A stretch of 64,000 bases of DNA, taken from the NCBI GenBank assembly GCA_017608295.1, contig JAFCGF010000002.1:124001-188000 (forward strand), read 5' to 3'. Below, piece by piece: positions 48,442 through 58,194 of the stretch (the stretch's first letter is position 1; each line of letters starts with the position of its first letter). Below the pieces are notes generated by a model. That model had not been told where the DNA came from and did not search any database. It worked only from the letters and a program-made list of their open reading frames with translations. This DNA comes from Candidatus Woesearchaeota archaeon. GTDB taxonomy: Archaea; Nanoarchaeota; Nanoarchaeia; Woesearchaeales; JAGVZT01. Both the position numbers and the translations under genes were made by a program.

Positions 48442-50403
48442 ATGAAATATTCTGAATTGGCAGCGCTGTATGATGTGCTGGAAGGGACGTCAAAACGACT
48501 TGAGATGACCTGGCACATCGCCAAATTTCTCGTGTGGGCAGAGGAGCAGAACCTCAAGCAGCTTGTATTATTGCTGCAGGGCCGCGTGTTCCCGCCATGG
48601 GACGAGCGCAAGGTTGGCGTCGCAGAAAAGATTGTGATGAAAGCGATGGCAAAGGCAACTCAATCAAGTATGGCAGCGATTGAGAAGGGCTGGGGCAAGA
48701 CTGGCGATCTAGGAAAGGTCGCTGAGGAATTCAGCAGTAATGAGACAAAGACTGATTTAAGCGCATGGGGAGGGGGCAGTGCTGAAGAGCTCACTGTCCA
48801 GCGAGTGTTCACAGACATGCAGCAGCTCGCAGAACTTGAAGGAAAGGGCAGCGTCGATGACAAGATTTCGATTATCACCGCACTTCTCACCTCAGCATCC
48901 GCCTCAGAAGCGAAATACATCACGCGTACTGCTTTAGAGCAGTTGCGCCTCGGTGTTGGCGAGGGGACTCTGCGTGACGCCATTGCCTGGGCATTCCTTC
49001 CAAAGGTCATGGGCATTCTTATCCCCTGTGGTTGTGGAAGCCTCATGCCGGCGATGTCTAAGTGCATCTCCTGCGGGGAGAAGCTCCCGAAGAAATTTCC
49101 CGATATTGTCAAGGCTGCGGAGCAGTTCGCACAGAAAAACAACCACACTATAATCTCAGGAGGAGAGCTCCTAACCGCACTGAAAGGAGAGAAAGAGCTT
49201 GAGGACAATGTGCTTGTCGTCGCTGAAAATGACACAGAAGCACGAGAGCTGTACAACGCCCTGATTGAGGTCGTACAGCACGCATATGACGTGACAAACG
49301 ATTTCGGCAAGGTGGCAAAGGATGCGAAGGTGAAGAGAATCGCAGGGCTGCTCGAGATGACACTTGAAGTGGGCATTCCAGTGAAGGTGATGCTCGCTAT
49401 CAAAGAGGATTCTATTGCTAAAGCATTAAAGCGAGTCGGCTCTCCTGCTGCTGCCGAATACAAGCTTGACGGATTCAGGATGCAGGTGCACAAGGACGGC
49501 GATTCTGTGAGGATTTTCACCCGCGGGCTCGAGGAAGTCACGATCCAATTTCCAGAGATTGTCGAGGTGGTAAACGAAAAGATTAGGGCTGAGAGTGTGA
49601 TGCTCGACTGTGAGGCAGTCGGATTTGACCCAAAGACAAAAAAGTATCTCGCGTTCCAGGGCGTGTCACAGCGGATACGCAGGAAGTACGGCATCGAGGA
49701 GATGTCAAAGGAATTTCCAGTCCAGCTGAATGTGTTCGACGTGCTGCTTCTTGATGGAAAGACTGTGCTGAAAGAGCCCTTTGAGGCGAGGAGGAAGCTC
49801 ATTGAAAGGATTGTGCCTATGAAAGGGACATATCTCAGGCTCACGCCGCAGATAGTAGGCGATTCTGAAGAGCGCTTCGCTGACTTCTTCAAGGAAGCGA
49901 TGCAGGCTGGCCATGAAGGCATCATGTTCAAGAGGCTGGATGCAGAGTACAAGCCCGGCGCCCGTGTAGGGCACATGGTCAAATACAAGGAAGTGATGGA
50001 AGGCCTCGACCTGGCCATTGTCAAGGCAGAGCGAGGAGAAGGAAAAAGAGCGGGATGGCTCACCTCATTCACCCTCGCGTGCAGGGGCCCTGACGGAAAA
50101 TTGCTTGAAATAGGTAAGGTAGGTACTGGACTGAAGGAAAAACGAGAGGAAGGCCTTTCATTCGAGGAGATGACTGAGCTGCTCACTCCACATATGGAGG
50201 ACAGCGGCAAGGTCGTTGACGTGAAGCCGAAAATCGTCGTTGAGGTCCATTATGAGGAAATCCAGAAGTCGCCGAACTATTCGAGCGGATACGCGCTGAG
50301 ATTCCCACGCATTATTCGCCTTAGGCAGGATAAGGGTATCAATGATATTTCTACTCTTGAACTGATTGAAACGTTCTACACACAGCAGCGCAATCGTAGC
50401 TGA
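48442..50403 (+). CDS. lig: ATP-dependent DNA ligase with a zinc-ribbon-like insert
   Basis: A 653-residue ligase, longer than the usual archaeal form of about 560-600. The adenylation Lys341 is in EYKLDGFRMQ, and the later motifs are LDCEAVGFD, GIMFKRLD and VKYKE. The N-terminal DNA-binding domain (residues 1-185) is interrupted at about 188-275 by a segment with CGCG (196-199) and CISCG (208-212), likely a zinc ribbon, and a charged helix before the domain resumes at VVQHAYDVTND. The start is the ATG at 48442; the frame extends 5' without meaning. It seals nicks in replication and repair. Confidence 0.95.
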   Translation: MKYSELAALYDVLEGTSKRLEMTWHIAKFLVWAEEQNLKQLVLLLQGRVFPPWDERKVGVAEKIVMKAMAKATQSSMAAIEKGWGKTGDLGKVAEEFSSNETKTDLSAWGGGSAEELTVQRVFTDMQQLAELEGKGSVDDKISIITALLTSASASEAKYITRTALEQLRLGVGEGTLRDAIAWAFLPKVMGILIPCGCGSLMPAMSKCISCGEKLPKKFPDIVKAAEQFAQKNNHTIISGGELLTALKGEKELEDNVLVVAENDTEARELYNALIEVVQHAYDVTNDFGKVAKDAKVKRIAGLLEMTLEVGIPVKVMLAIKEDSIAKALKRVGSPAAAEYKLDGFRMQVHKDGDSVRIFTRGLEEVTIQFPEIVEVVNEKIRAESVMLDCEAVGFDPKTKKYLAFQGVSQRIRRKYGIEEMSKEFPVQLNVFDVLLLDGKTVLKEPFEARRKLIERIVPMKGTYLRLTPQIVGDSEERFADFFKEAMQAGHEGIMFKRLDAEYKPGARVGHMVKYKEVMEGLDLAIVKAERGEGKRAGWLTSFTLACRGPDGKLLEIGKVGTGLKEKREEGLSFEEMTELLTPHMEDSGKVVDVKPKIVVEVHYEEIQKSPNYSSGYALRFPRIIRLRQDKGINDISTLELIETFYTQQRNRS

Positions 50404-50461
50404 AATTTCCTTCCAATAACTTTCTGTAACACTTATAAAATCAGCCAGAACCCCGTCTTTC

Positions 50462-53104
50462 ATGAAAAGAGCAGGGCTTGCCTCACTCATAGTTCTCGCA
50501 GCAGGCGCTCTGTACGGATGCGCTCCTGAAGCTCAACCCAGTGAACAGTCAGCGCTGGAGATGGAACTTGAAGACGTAATGGAAGAAGCAACTGAGACAC
50601 CTCTACCAAGCCCCACACCCGCAGCTACACCCACACCATTCCAGCCTCCGAGCTTTCTCACCGAAAAGGATGGAGAGTACTGCGTTGAGCTTGTGCCGCT
50701 CAAAGAGGATCTTTCACCCATTAAGTGGTGCATCTCGAATTATTTTGCCCAACCCAATCTTAATGAGACTATGATTAACCGGATTGTGCCAAACAGGACA
50801 TTCCACGTTGGCGGTGTGCATATCGACACCTCGACAGAGCCGAACCGAATCTATGTGGTCGATTCTGGAAACAATCGCATCCTCGGCTTTGAGGGGATTG
50901 AGATGTCTCCTGACAGGGAAGCTGACATTGTCATCGGCCAGCCGAGCGCATATGATAGCGGCACATGCAACAGAGACAATACAACATATGCTGATCCAGA
51001 CGCGGAGACTCTCTGCTTCCAGCCCTACCCAAACACCATCTCGACTCTGGAGAGCGGAAGGTCAACCCAGATGGCGACAGACAATGAAGGCAACCTCTAT
51101 CTCGTTGACCTCGCCAACAACCGCGTGCTCAAGTACATTGACCCTTTCGAGACAGATACCATCGCTGACGATGTGTGGGGACAAGATAATTTCACTGAAC
51201 GGGCATGTAACCAAGGTCATATTCGTCCCTCTGACTACACCCTCTGCACTGAATGGCCCCATGAATTCAGCAATTCCAGAGCGCAGGTCTTCACAGCAGG
51301 CGTGGAAGTGGACAGCGAAGGCAACCTCTGGGTTGCTGACACAGGCAACAACCGTGTGCTGCGCTTTCCAGCAGGAGAGAAACACGCTGACCTCGTCCTT
51401 GGCCAAGATTATTTTGGAAGCAAAAATGGCGATTGTCAGACTGCTGCACAAATGGAACGAGAATGGGTGGAAAAGAATGTAGATAAGTCCCAATGGGATG
51501 ACATTGAACATGTTCATTTTGCTTTTAACTTACCTATGGACGCGCTGTGCAAGCCCAATGCAGTGCGCATCCATCCTGAGACAGGCGCGCTCTATGTACT
51601 TGAGGGAGAGTTACCAGGGAGGGCAAGAGTACTTGTCTTCGAAGCGCCGTTTGAGACTGGCATGTCAGCGAGCTATGAACTAGGCGTGGGAAGCAAGGAT
51701 CATCCTAACTCAGGATTGTACTTCCCTCGCGGGATGGCACTTGACGCCACAGGACAGGGAGAGGTATGGGTAGCGGATGTGCACAACAGCAGGGTTGTTC
51801 TCCTCGACAGCGAGGGTATTGTGAAGATTATTGGCCCTCAGGATGAAATACCGCACTACAGTAATGGACGCACAGAATTCTCCTTCCCGGAAGGGGAGGA
51901 TGCTTTCGGCTTCCCAAATGGCGAGATATCCTTTGACAGCGAAGGTAACCTCTACATCCCTGAGGACTGGCAGACAAGCTATGTGGTGAGATTCCCTCTC
52001 GAGGAGCTGCTCATGGAGGACAGTGAACTCAAATCTGATGGTGTGCTGCTCTATAAGGGCTGGAACCAGGTCTCGGGACTGACACTCTACAACACCCACG
52101 GCTTATCCACCTCAGAAGGCCAGCTCATCGCAAGCGAAAGGTACCGCCTGCTTGTATGGGATGATTATCTCGAGAAGGAACCGGGCGCACATGCTGACAG
52201 GGTGATTGGCCAGGTCGACTTCGAGAGCTGGGGCTACAACGGCTTGCACGTCCTGGGTGCGCAGACACTGGACGACGAGGGGCGCATATGGATTGCTGAC
52301 AACCATACAATCCACGTCTTCCAGACACCATTCACAGGAAGCGGTCATACTGGAGATGAGGATGAGCCAGTAGCAGTCCTTGAGAGCAAGGAAAGCTTTT
52401 TCTGGGCTGATAGTGATGAGCCAGTCCAGTTTGAGCTTGGAGGAGTAGCATATGACGCTGATAACGACGCCCTCTATGTGGTGGACTGGCCGCGCAGCCG
52501 AGTGCTTCGCGTGTCCGACCCATTGGGAGAACACCCTGTCGTAAACATGGTGATTGGGCAAAGTGGGCATGCTGGTGAAGAGCGGGATTGGGCTACCTGC
52601 AACGCGGGCGAAGGAATGGAAAACCCCAGTGCCTACGGATTATGTAGTCCCAGATTTACAACGTTCGACAACTACGGAAACCTCTACATCATAGATGGCT
52701 CCTTTGAGCTGGGAGGCAATCGGCGCGTCCTCGAATTTGATGCAGACAAGCTTGTGCCTGACCCAGACAATCTATTCCCCCTACCTGAAGCTAATCGCGT
52801 GTTCGCAAAGCGAAATTTCGAGACGCGGAGCTGTACGGATTGGATGCCGTGCAATCCCACCTGGGTCGCGTTCGATTCCCTGAACCGGATGGTCATGACA
52901 TTCGACGGATATGGCAGCAAGCAGTACCAACGTGTCCTGCTCTATCTTAATCCCTTGGAAGACCAGGAACCCAGCTATACTGTCCCTTTGCCCTTTGCCC
53001 AGGCAGCTGTGGCGCAGTTCGACTCGCTCGATAACCTTGTGCTCCAGGACCACACCTGGAATCGTCTCCTTGTTATTGAGAATCCCTTCTCTACTAAAGA
53101 TTAG
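50462..53104 (+). CDS. Large NHL-repeat lipoprotein
   Basis: An 880-residue exported protein. It begins with a signal and the lipobox LYGC (about residues 17-20), then an E/T/P-rich linker. The rest is a chain of NHL-type beta-propeller repeats: NRIYVVDSGNNRILGF, GNLYLVDLANNRVLKY, GNLWVADTGNNRVLRF, GEVWVADVHNSRVVLL and others, enough for one or two propellers. Such domains bind partners or polymers at the cell surface. Several Cys in loops (CNRDN, CFQPY) may form disulfides. It starts a run of exported genes. Confidence 0.85.
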   Translation: MKRAGLASLIVLAAGALYGCAPEAQPSEQSALEMELEDVMEEATETPLPSPTPAATPTPFQPPSFLTEKDGEYCVELVPLKEDLSPIKWCISNYFAQPNLNETMINRIVPNRTFHVGGVHIDTSTEPNRIYVVDSGNNRILGFEGIEMSPDREADIVIGQPSAYDSGTCNRDNTTYADPDAETLCFQPYPNTISTLESGRSTQMATDNEGNLYLVDLANNRVLKYIDPFETDTIADDVWGQDNFTERACNQGHIRPSDYTLCTEWPHEFSNSRAQVFTAGVEVDSEGNLWVADTGNNRVLRFPAGEKHADLVLGQDYFGSKNGDCQTAAQMEREWVEKNVDKSQWDDIEHVHFAFNLPMDALCKPNAVRIHPETGALYVLEGELPGRARVLVFEAPFETGMSASYELGVGSKDHPNSGLYFPRGMALDATGQGEVWVADVHNSRVVLLDSEGIVKIIGPQDEIPHYSNGRTEFSFPEGEDAFGFPNGEISFDSEGNLYIPEDWQTSYVVRFPLEELLMEDSELKSDGVLLYKGWNQVSGLTLYNTHGLSTSEGQLIASERYRLLVWDDYLEKEPGAHADRVIGQVDFESWGYNGLHVLGAQTLDDEGRIWIADNHTIHVFQTPFTGSGHTGDEDEPVAVLESKESFFWADSDEPVQFELGGVAYDADNDALYVVDWPRSRVLRVSDPLGEHPVVNMVIGQSGHAGEERDWATCNAGEGMENPSAYGLCSPRFTTFDNYGNLYIIDGSFELGGNRRVLEFDADKLVPDPDNLFPLPEANRVFAKRNFETRSCTDWMPCNPTWVAFDSLNRMVMTFDGYGSKQYQRVLLYLNPLEDQEPSYTVPLPFAQAAVAQFDSLDNLVLQDHTWNRLLVIENPFSTKD

Positions 53105-53142
53105 AAAGATTAAAATAACCCACATCGGGATTAATAGTTTTG

Positions 53143-54528
53143 ATGGGGAGTTGGGTAAAGGCTGCTGCGGCGATAAGCCTTTCTGGGATTATGTTTCTCA
53201 GGGGGGACACTGCACAAATCCAGAGGCAATCACAGGAGATAATCAATACCCTCACCACATACATGGAGGCCTTCACTGGCGAGGAAGTGGAAGAGATTCC
53301 CTTCACGACAGACGTGCACTACTGCAGGGATAATCTCGACCTGCTTGAAAACTATTATCCTGAAATCGCTGAAGAGCTTATTGAGGAAGGAGAGCTGTGC
53401 GTTGAGGCACCAGCACCACCAGGAGCAATCATCAATAATGTGCCACATTATAATCAATGTGAATTCCAAAACACTAAAGGAGGAATCGAAGGCCTTTATG
53501 TTCCCTGTGCTTCTGGCTGCGGCCCGGCTGCAGTGAAGATGGCGCTAGAGTTCGCTGGAAAAAATGAGCAGGACATCTACAGTCTTTGGGATTTGCTGTG
53601 GACAGGTTCCATATCAGGGACCACTGACGAGAGTATCGAGCGAGTGCTCAGTGATGAGGGGGTCTTCGGCGGACAGTATATCAATCTTAAATGGGAAGCA
53701 CTACAGAAACATATCGAAAGGGGGGATACTATACTCTTCCACATCGCGTCCGATAGGGATACTACTCCTGCCTACGAGAACGAAAGGTATTGTGGAAGCC
53801 GCTGCCCGAAAGGAGGGCATCACGCCCTTATTGTAGGGATGAGTGATGATGAGCTGATTATCCATGACCCCTTCACCAGCATGAATGAGGAATTCCACGA
53901 GAATGGCGAGTACCTAGTGGTCTCGCGCGACACCCTGGAAGACAAGCTGTACGCGAGATGGAATCTCATGACTGTTGTCGTGCCCGATGGAAGCCATCCT
54001 GACGAGGTTGTCGAGACCCCTGACGGGGCGTACTTTGACTATTTTCCCACCGGCTGGCCCGAGCAGCTCGGCAAGGGCTTTGGAGAGCGGGTATGGTGGC
54101 AGGCAGGAACCTTTCACACAGGCACTGACTGGTTCGGCAGGCTCGGTGAAGATATCTATGCAATGGAGAGTGGTACTGTCGTCGGCCTTGGCTGCCTCAA
54201 ATGCGCTCAGGCAGAGACAGCAACCACGGGATACGGATTAACTGTTGCGCTGTATCATGGAGATATTGAGGGTGTCCCAATCTACTCAATGTATTCCCAT
54301 TTAGATGAGGCGCGGGTTGAATTCGGCGATGAAATCAAGGCAGGAGAAGTTATTGGAACGATGGGCAATACTGGCTTCTGCTACCCTCGGGACGCCTACC
54401 ACCTGCACATTTCTGTCTCCATAGATAATCCGTTCTACAGCCCCTGGAATGATTATAGTGATGAAGGCGAGTACAAGTGGATTGACCCAGGGCTGTTCCT
54501 TGGTAATGGATTACTTACTTCAAGATAG
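53143..54528 (+). CDS. Secreted C39-like cysteine peptidase fused to an M23 metallopeptidase
   Basis: A 461-residue exported protein with a signal-like N-terminus. Residues 65-285 form a C39-like papain fold: the Cys nucleophile is in ASGCGPAAVKM, the His in GGHHALIVG and the Asp in IHDPF. Residues 310-450 form an M23/LytM domain with zinc ligands HTGTD and HLHIS and the YSMYSHLD strand. M23 enzymes cut glycine or peptide bonds of bacterial peptidoglycan, so the target may be another cell. The ATG at 53143 follows a TTG in the same frame. The next gene is a C39-like paralogue. Confidence 0.85.
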   Translation: MGSWVKAAAAISLSGIMFLRGDTAQIQRQSQEIINTLTTYMEAFTGEEVEEIPFTTDVHYCRDNLDLLENYYPEIAEELIEEGELCVEAPAPPGAIINNVPHYNQCEFQNTKGGIEGLYVPCASGCGPAAVKMALEFAGKNEQDIYSLWDLLWTGSISGTTDESIERVLSDEGVFGGQYINLKWEALQKHIERGDTILFHIASDRDTTPAYENERYCGSRCPKGGHHALIVGMSDDELIIHDPFTSMNEEFHENGEYLVVSRDTLEDKLYARWNLMTVVVPDGSHPDEVVETPDGAYFDYFPTGWPEQLGKGFGERVWWQAGTFHTGTDWFGRLGEDIYAMESGTVVGLGCLKCAQAETATTGYGLTVALYHGDIEGVPIYSMYSHLDEARVEFGDEIKAGEVIGTMGNTGFCYPRDAYHLHISVSIDNPFYSPWNDYSDEGEYKWIDPGLFLGNGLLTSR

Positions 54529-54563
54529 TAACACTTATAAATCTGAGGGGAATTTTAAATTAT

Positions 54564-56276
54564 ATGAAACTAAAGAGAGTGATAGCTGGAGCTGCAGTGC
54601 TGGCTGGCTCGCTGTTGCTGAGCTCTTCAAACAGGGCGCTGCCCCCGCTAGTGCATAACGCCCCCCTGGAAGAGCAGGCTGTCGGTGTTGAGGTTCTTGA
54701 AGAGGAAGAAGAGATACTTATTCTCAGGATGGGAGACATTCCAGGTGCTGGAGGGCCCACAATTCCAATAATAGGGGACACCCCTGGCACAGATGGCTCA
54801 ATTAATGCTGAACTCATTCCAGAGGAATTGAAGGAGATTCTTGATTCTGATAGCCCTGATCATATGAACACCACACCCCCTCCTGATGTGATGTACTGCG
54901 GGGAGAATCTCACAGTTTATGAAGAATTATACCCTGAGGAGTTCGCCGTCGCAAGAGCGGCGCATTCCCCTTATGAAAGGCTTCGCTGCCTCCAGGGACC
55001 TGCTCCTGCTGGTGCAAGGATTCTTGATGTTCCATACTACAATCAGTGTGATTTCCCAGATTCTAAGAAGGGAGTGTGCGCCTCTGGCTGCGGCCCCACA
55101 GCAGTGAAGATGGTACTCGAATACATGGACCTTAGAGAGCAGGATATCGATTCACTATGGGAAGAGTTATGGACCGGTTACAGTGGGACTGAGCCCTCAA
55201 GGATTGCCTGGGCGCTGCTCAGCAGGAACATGTTGGGAGAGTGGCGCACTAAGATATCAAGAGAGGATATCGAAAAGCGCATTGACAACGGCTACCCCAT
55301 CATCATCCATTCCAAGCCTCTTGGAACAAAGGCGCCATATCAGGATGAGCGCTTCTGCGGTGAGAACTGCCGTACATCAGGGCATTATATGGTGATTATC
55401 GGCACGTATGAGGAGGGTGTAGTGATGCATGACCCTTATACAACCTTTCCGTGGGACACTGAGAATTTTAAAAAAGGAAAGAATATGCTCATCTCCTGGG
55501 AGGCGCTGGAAGAGCAGTTTACATGGACAGCCAACAACCTCTTTGTGCTTATTCCTGAAGAGGAGACTCTTACGAGGATGGAGGAACGGGAGAACACCCT
55601 TGAACGCTACACAGGGGAATTGACCTATTGCGGGGATTCAAGGGGATTCCTGGAAGCAGCCAATCTGGAGGAACTCTTAGCATCATCCGCTGTCACAGCC
55701 TTGGACAGGAGGGGGATATGTGTCTCAGGCCCTGCACCCGAGAATGCTATCATCTGGGACGTGCCATTCTATTCACAGAGCTACTTCGAGAACAAGGTCA
55801 TGCTGAATGGGTGCGGTGTTGTCACGTTGAAAATGGCGCTCGAGACCTTAGGCTATCAATGGGTGGATGTGAGCAGGCTCTACAAGGAAGTGGACACCAC
55901 CCCTTATGGCACCCCATTGGGAGGGATGATGCTTAGCGCATTCAACCGTGGAGTATATGGTGGCGTGACCGAGGACATGCCCTGGTCTGAGCTTAAAGAG
56001 CATGTGTCCAAGGGGCACCTCATCATCATGAACACGTATTCTGACTCCTATGGGATGGAGAAGTACTGCCTTGATAACTGTGCCAAGCGGATTGGGCATT
56101 ACCTGCTCATAGTAGGCATAGACTCTGAGGAGAAAGCAGTGATTGTGCAGGACTCCACTGCCGGCTCAATTTCTGAGCGGGGAAAGTATCTTGTGCTGAG
56201 CTGGGACACACTAGAGAACAACATCTATCCTGATGGGGACCGGGGGCAGCAGCTTATTTTTGTGTCGCCAGAGTGA
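54564..56276 (+). CDS. Secreted protein with two C39-like cysteine peptidase domains
   Basis: A 570-residue exported protein with an N-terminal signal. After an acidic linker come two copies of the C39-like module found in the preceding gene. The first has ASGCGPTAVKM, GHYMVIIG and MHDPY; the second has LNGCGVVTLKM, GHYLLIVG and VQDST. Each copy is preceded by the segment YCG(E/D) and GPAP with VPYYNQ or VPFYSQ. Both triads look complete. A TATA-like TTATAAAT at about 54536-54543 and the short leader give it its own promoter. No secretion system gene is near. Confidence 0.83.
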   Translation: MKLKRVIAGAAVLAGSLLLSSSNRALPPLVHNAPLEEQAVGVEVLEEEEEILILRMGDIPGAGGPTIPIIGDTPGTDGSINAELIPEELKEILDSDSPDHMNTTPPPDVMYCGENLTVYEELYPEEFAVARAAHSPYERLRCLQGPAPAGARILDVPYYNQCDFPDSKKGVCASGCGPTAVKMVLEYMDLREQDIDSLWEELWTGYSGTEPSRIAWALLSRNMLGEWRTKISREDIEKRIDNGYPIIIHSKPLGTKAPYQDERFCGENCRTSGHYMVIIGTYEEGVVMHDPYTTFPWDTENFKKGKNMLISWEALEEQFTWTANNLFVLIPEEETLTRMEERENTLERYTGELTYCGDSRGFLEAANLEELLASSAVTALDRRGICVSGPAPENAIIWDVPFYSQSYFENKVMLNGCGVVTLKMALETLGYQWVDVSRLYKEVDTTPYGTPLGGMMLSAFNRGVYGGVTEDMPWSELKEHVSKGHLIIMNTYSDSYGMEKYCLDNCAKRIGHYLLIVGIDSEEKAVIVQDSTAGSISERGKYLVLSWDTLENNIYPDGDRGQQLIFVSPE

Positions 56277-56336
56277 ACAGATTTTTGTATGGTTTGTGAA
56301 TCAGTATAGGTATTTCTATACACAAGACAGTAAGAT

Positions 56337-56344
56337 TTATATGT
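56337..56344 (+). promoter_or_regulatory. TATA box of a probable RNA gene
   Basis: TTTATATG within AAGATTTATATG, like the promoters elsewhere in the window. No protein-coding start lies within a fitting distance downstream except a 23-codon frame. Confidence 0.5.
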
Positions 56345-56349
56345 GTGGG

Positions 56350-56545
56350 GATGCGTCAGGTACGCATGGGGACTATCAAAGTAAAGAAGAGAGGCGTGGG
56401 AGTAAAATCCCATGCTACCTGAGCGCCCATTCCCAGGCTTAGAACACGATTTCTCGCACGATTCGCTCTGGTCGAGCTTTGGCAACGCCGAAACCAATGA
56501 TACAAGCACCTTTCTGCTTGAGTCGAGCATGCTGTCCAGGGATGA
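56350..56545 (+). ncRNA. Probable structured non-coding RNA
   Basis: About 195 bases with no plausible gene of useful length but clear pairing: ATGCGT/ACGCAT (56350-56366), GCGTGGGA/TCCCATGC (56394-56415), TTTGGC/GCCGAAA (56478-56493) and CAAGC/GCTTG (56503-56520). GTCGAGC occurs twice. A TATA box precedes it and the following gene has its own TATA box (about 56550). Signatures of SRP RNA, 5S rRNA or RNase P RNA were looked for and not seen. It may be a lineage-specific RNA. Confidence 0.45.
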
Positions 56546-56595
56546 TTAGAATTATATAGTGAATGGTAAATCTACCTGTAAGGGGAGTGATTTCA

Positions 56596-57180
56596 ATGAA
56601 GACAGGCAAACAAATTTTGAAGGGAGTGATGGTACTCGCGGCTACCGCGGGAGTTGGATACGCGCTTGCAGGTAGCGATGTCCAATCAACAACAACGGTT
56701 CCTCCGCATGAAGAGCGCGCTGCGTATCTTGTCGAGAATCTCAGGTCTGATTACGGACCGAACGTCAGATACAGTCCTTACTTCAAGTGGGCTGACATGA
56801 TAACCTACGACAATGCGCTCGTGTCTCCGCTGGCAAAGATATCCCTGCGCAGGGGATTCCACACGATGTGGCTCAAGGACAACGACGCCATCAACGACCT
56901 TGGGATAGACACAGTGCATGCTGCTATATGGGACCTCAAGGGCAGGCGAGAATGCATGCTCAGCATCGATGAGCTTCCAGGGCTCCAGGACACCATCGAG
57001 ACCCAGTACGAACTCACCACAGAGGCAATGTATCTCGCGCTCACCGAGGACAAGGACACCATGGAAGGCCTTATCGGCGAGGAAGAGTGGATTGTCATCA
57101 CAGATGCCTGCGAGGGCAAGTGGCGCCATCCTAACGACCGCGATTCCACTTCCCTTGAAGACAATCTCTTGGTTCCTTAG
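56596..57180 (+). CDS. Exported protein of unknown function, 194 aa
   Basis: A 194-residue protein with a short basic N-terminus and a hydrophobic segment (about residues 7-28, GVMVLAATAGVGYALAG), so exported or anchored. The remainder is mixed, with SLRRGFHTMWLKDNDAINDLGI and WIVITDACEGKW but no family I recognise. AAGGGGAGTGA before the ATG is a ribosome binding site, and the frame upstream to 56563 is unlikely to be used. The gene stands alone before a long A/T-rich gap. Confidence 0.65.
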   Translation: MKTGKQILKGVMVLAATAGVGYALAGSDVQSTTTVPPHEERAAYLVENLRSDYGPNVRYSPYFKWADMITYDNALVSPLAKISLRRGFHTMWLKDNDAINDLGIDTVHAAIWDLKGRRECMLSIDELPGLQDTIETQYELTTEAMYLALTEDKDTMEGLIGEEEWIVITDACEGKWRHPNDRDSTSLEDNLLVP

Positions 57181-57306
57181 GAGCCTATAATTTTTCTTTT
57201 TTACTTTATTGTCTGATGTAAAAGTAAAACTCACTGAAAGTAGTTAATTCTTTTAAGAATAATTTTCTCAAAAAATATTATTAAATGTAAAAATCCAAAT
57301 ATAGGT

Positions 57307-58191
57307 ATGAAAATCGACCAACTCATAAAGGAAAAGTTCGTGGTGATGATAGAACTTCACCCATTGCAGCACAAAAATCCGGAGAAGAAGCGGTGGAGCA
57401 TCATCGACAAGGCCTTCTACCTGAGGCCATATGCCGACATCGTCACAGTCACGGAAAGCACGAGTGGGCAATACTCGCATTCGACTCTCGAAACAGTGCA
57501 GCTGCTCAAGGAATACTCAGCTTTTCAGGTAGTCCCGCACCTCACGCTGCGACTCTACACCCCAAGGAACGTCAAGAGGCTCCTGAGGGAATGTCACGCC
57601 TCCGATATCAGGAGCCTCTTCGTCGTTCGCGGAGATGACTACGAGCATGAGGAAGGCTCATACAGGTACTCCTCTGAGATGATACAACACATAAGGGAGC
57701 TGAATCATGAGCTGTCGGTTGGGGCTGCGTGCAATCCCCATGCTCCAAAAGAGCAGGAGCTCAGGTCAATCAAAGCGAAGGCCGAGGCAGGGGCAACGTA
57801 CCTGATAAGCCAGCCAGTCTTTTCAGTTGAGGAATACCAAAAGTATGTGGCGTGGCTCCGTGAAAACGGCATCACACTACCGGTTATTCCGGGCATCATG
57901 CCACTGAAGAGCGCAAAGACAATAGAGTTCATCAACAAAAACATCAAGGAAATAAAAATACCCGAGGAGGTGAAAGAAATGCACATCAATTCAGCAAACA
58001 TAGAAGCAGTCTGCATCGCATTCAATCGACAGCTCATCAGGGCACTATGTAAGGCAGGCGCTCCGGGAGTGGACGTGTTCAGCCGCGGAGATGTGCGCCT
58101 CACCGAGCAGATCCTGGTTGATATAGAAGAGGAGAGCGCTGAGTCTGCCCTGGAAGAGGATGCAAGGGTTGCTCCGCTGTGGGAAGTCTAA
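57307..58191 (+). CDS. metF: Methylenetetrahydrofolate reductase family protein
   Basis: A 294-residue TIM-barrel protein of the MetF group: VMIELHP at the start, FVVRGDDY, VGAACNPHAP, KAGATYLISQPVF-like KAEAGATYLISQPVF, and VIPGIMPL. The known family reaction is FAD-dependent reduction of methylene-tetrahydrofolate to methyl-tetrahydrofolate. Archaeal members may use other C1 carriers. The C-terminal 20 residues are acidic. An A/T-rich gap of 125 bases precedes it, with TATA-like sequences. No folate or methionine gene is adjacent. Confidence 0.85.
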   Translation: MKIDQLIKEKFVVMIELHPLQHKNPEKKRWSIIDKAFYLRPYADIVTVTESTSGQYSHSTLETVQLLKEYSAFQVVPHLTLRLYTPRNVKRLLRECHASDIRSLFVVRGDDYEHEEGSYRYSSEMIQHIRELNHELSVGAACNPHAPKEQELRSIKAKAEAGATYLISQPVFSVEEYQKYVAWLRENGITLPVIPGIMPLKSAKTIEFINKNIKEIKIPEEVKEMHINSANIEAVCIAFNRQLIRALCKAGAPGVDVFSRGDVRLTEQILVDIEEESAESALEEDARVAPLWEV

Positions 58192-58194
58192 GAA

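Noticed and set aside
48660..50210. A 516-codon open frame on the minus strand opposite the DNA ligase gene
   Set aside because: It is exactly antisense to a well-conserved ligase, is Ser-rich and motif-free, and has no promoter; it is a codon-bias shadow.
56225..56530. A 101-codon minus-strand frame over the probable RNA gene
   Set aside because: No conserved features and no promoter on that strand; base pairing and the plus-strand TATA box fit an RNA better.
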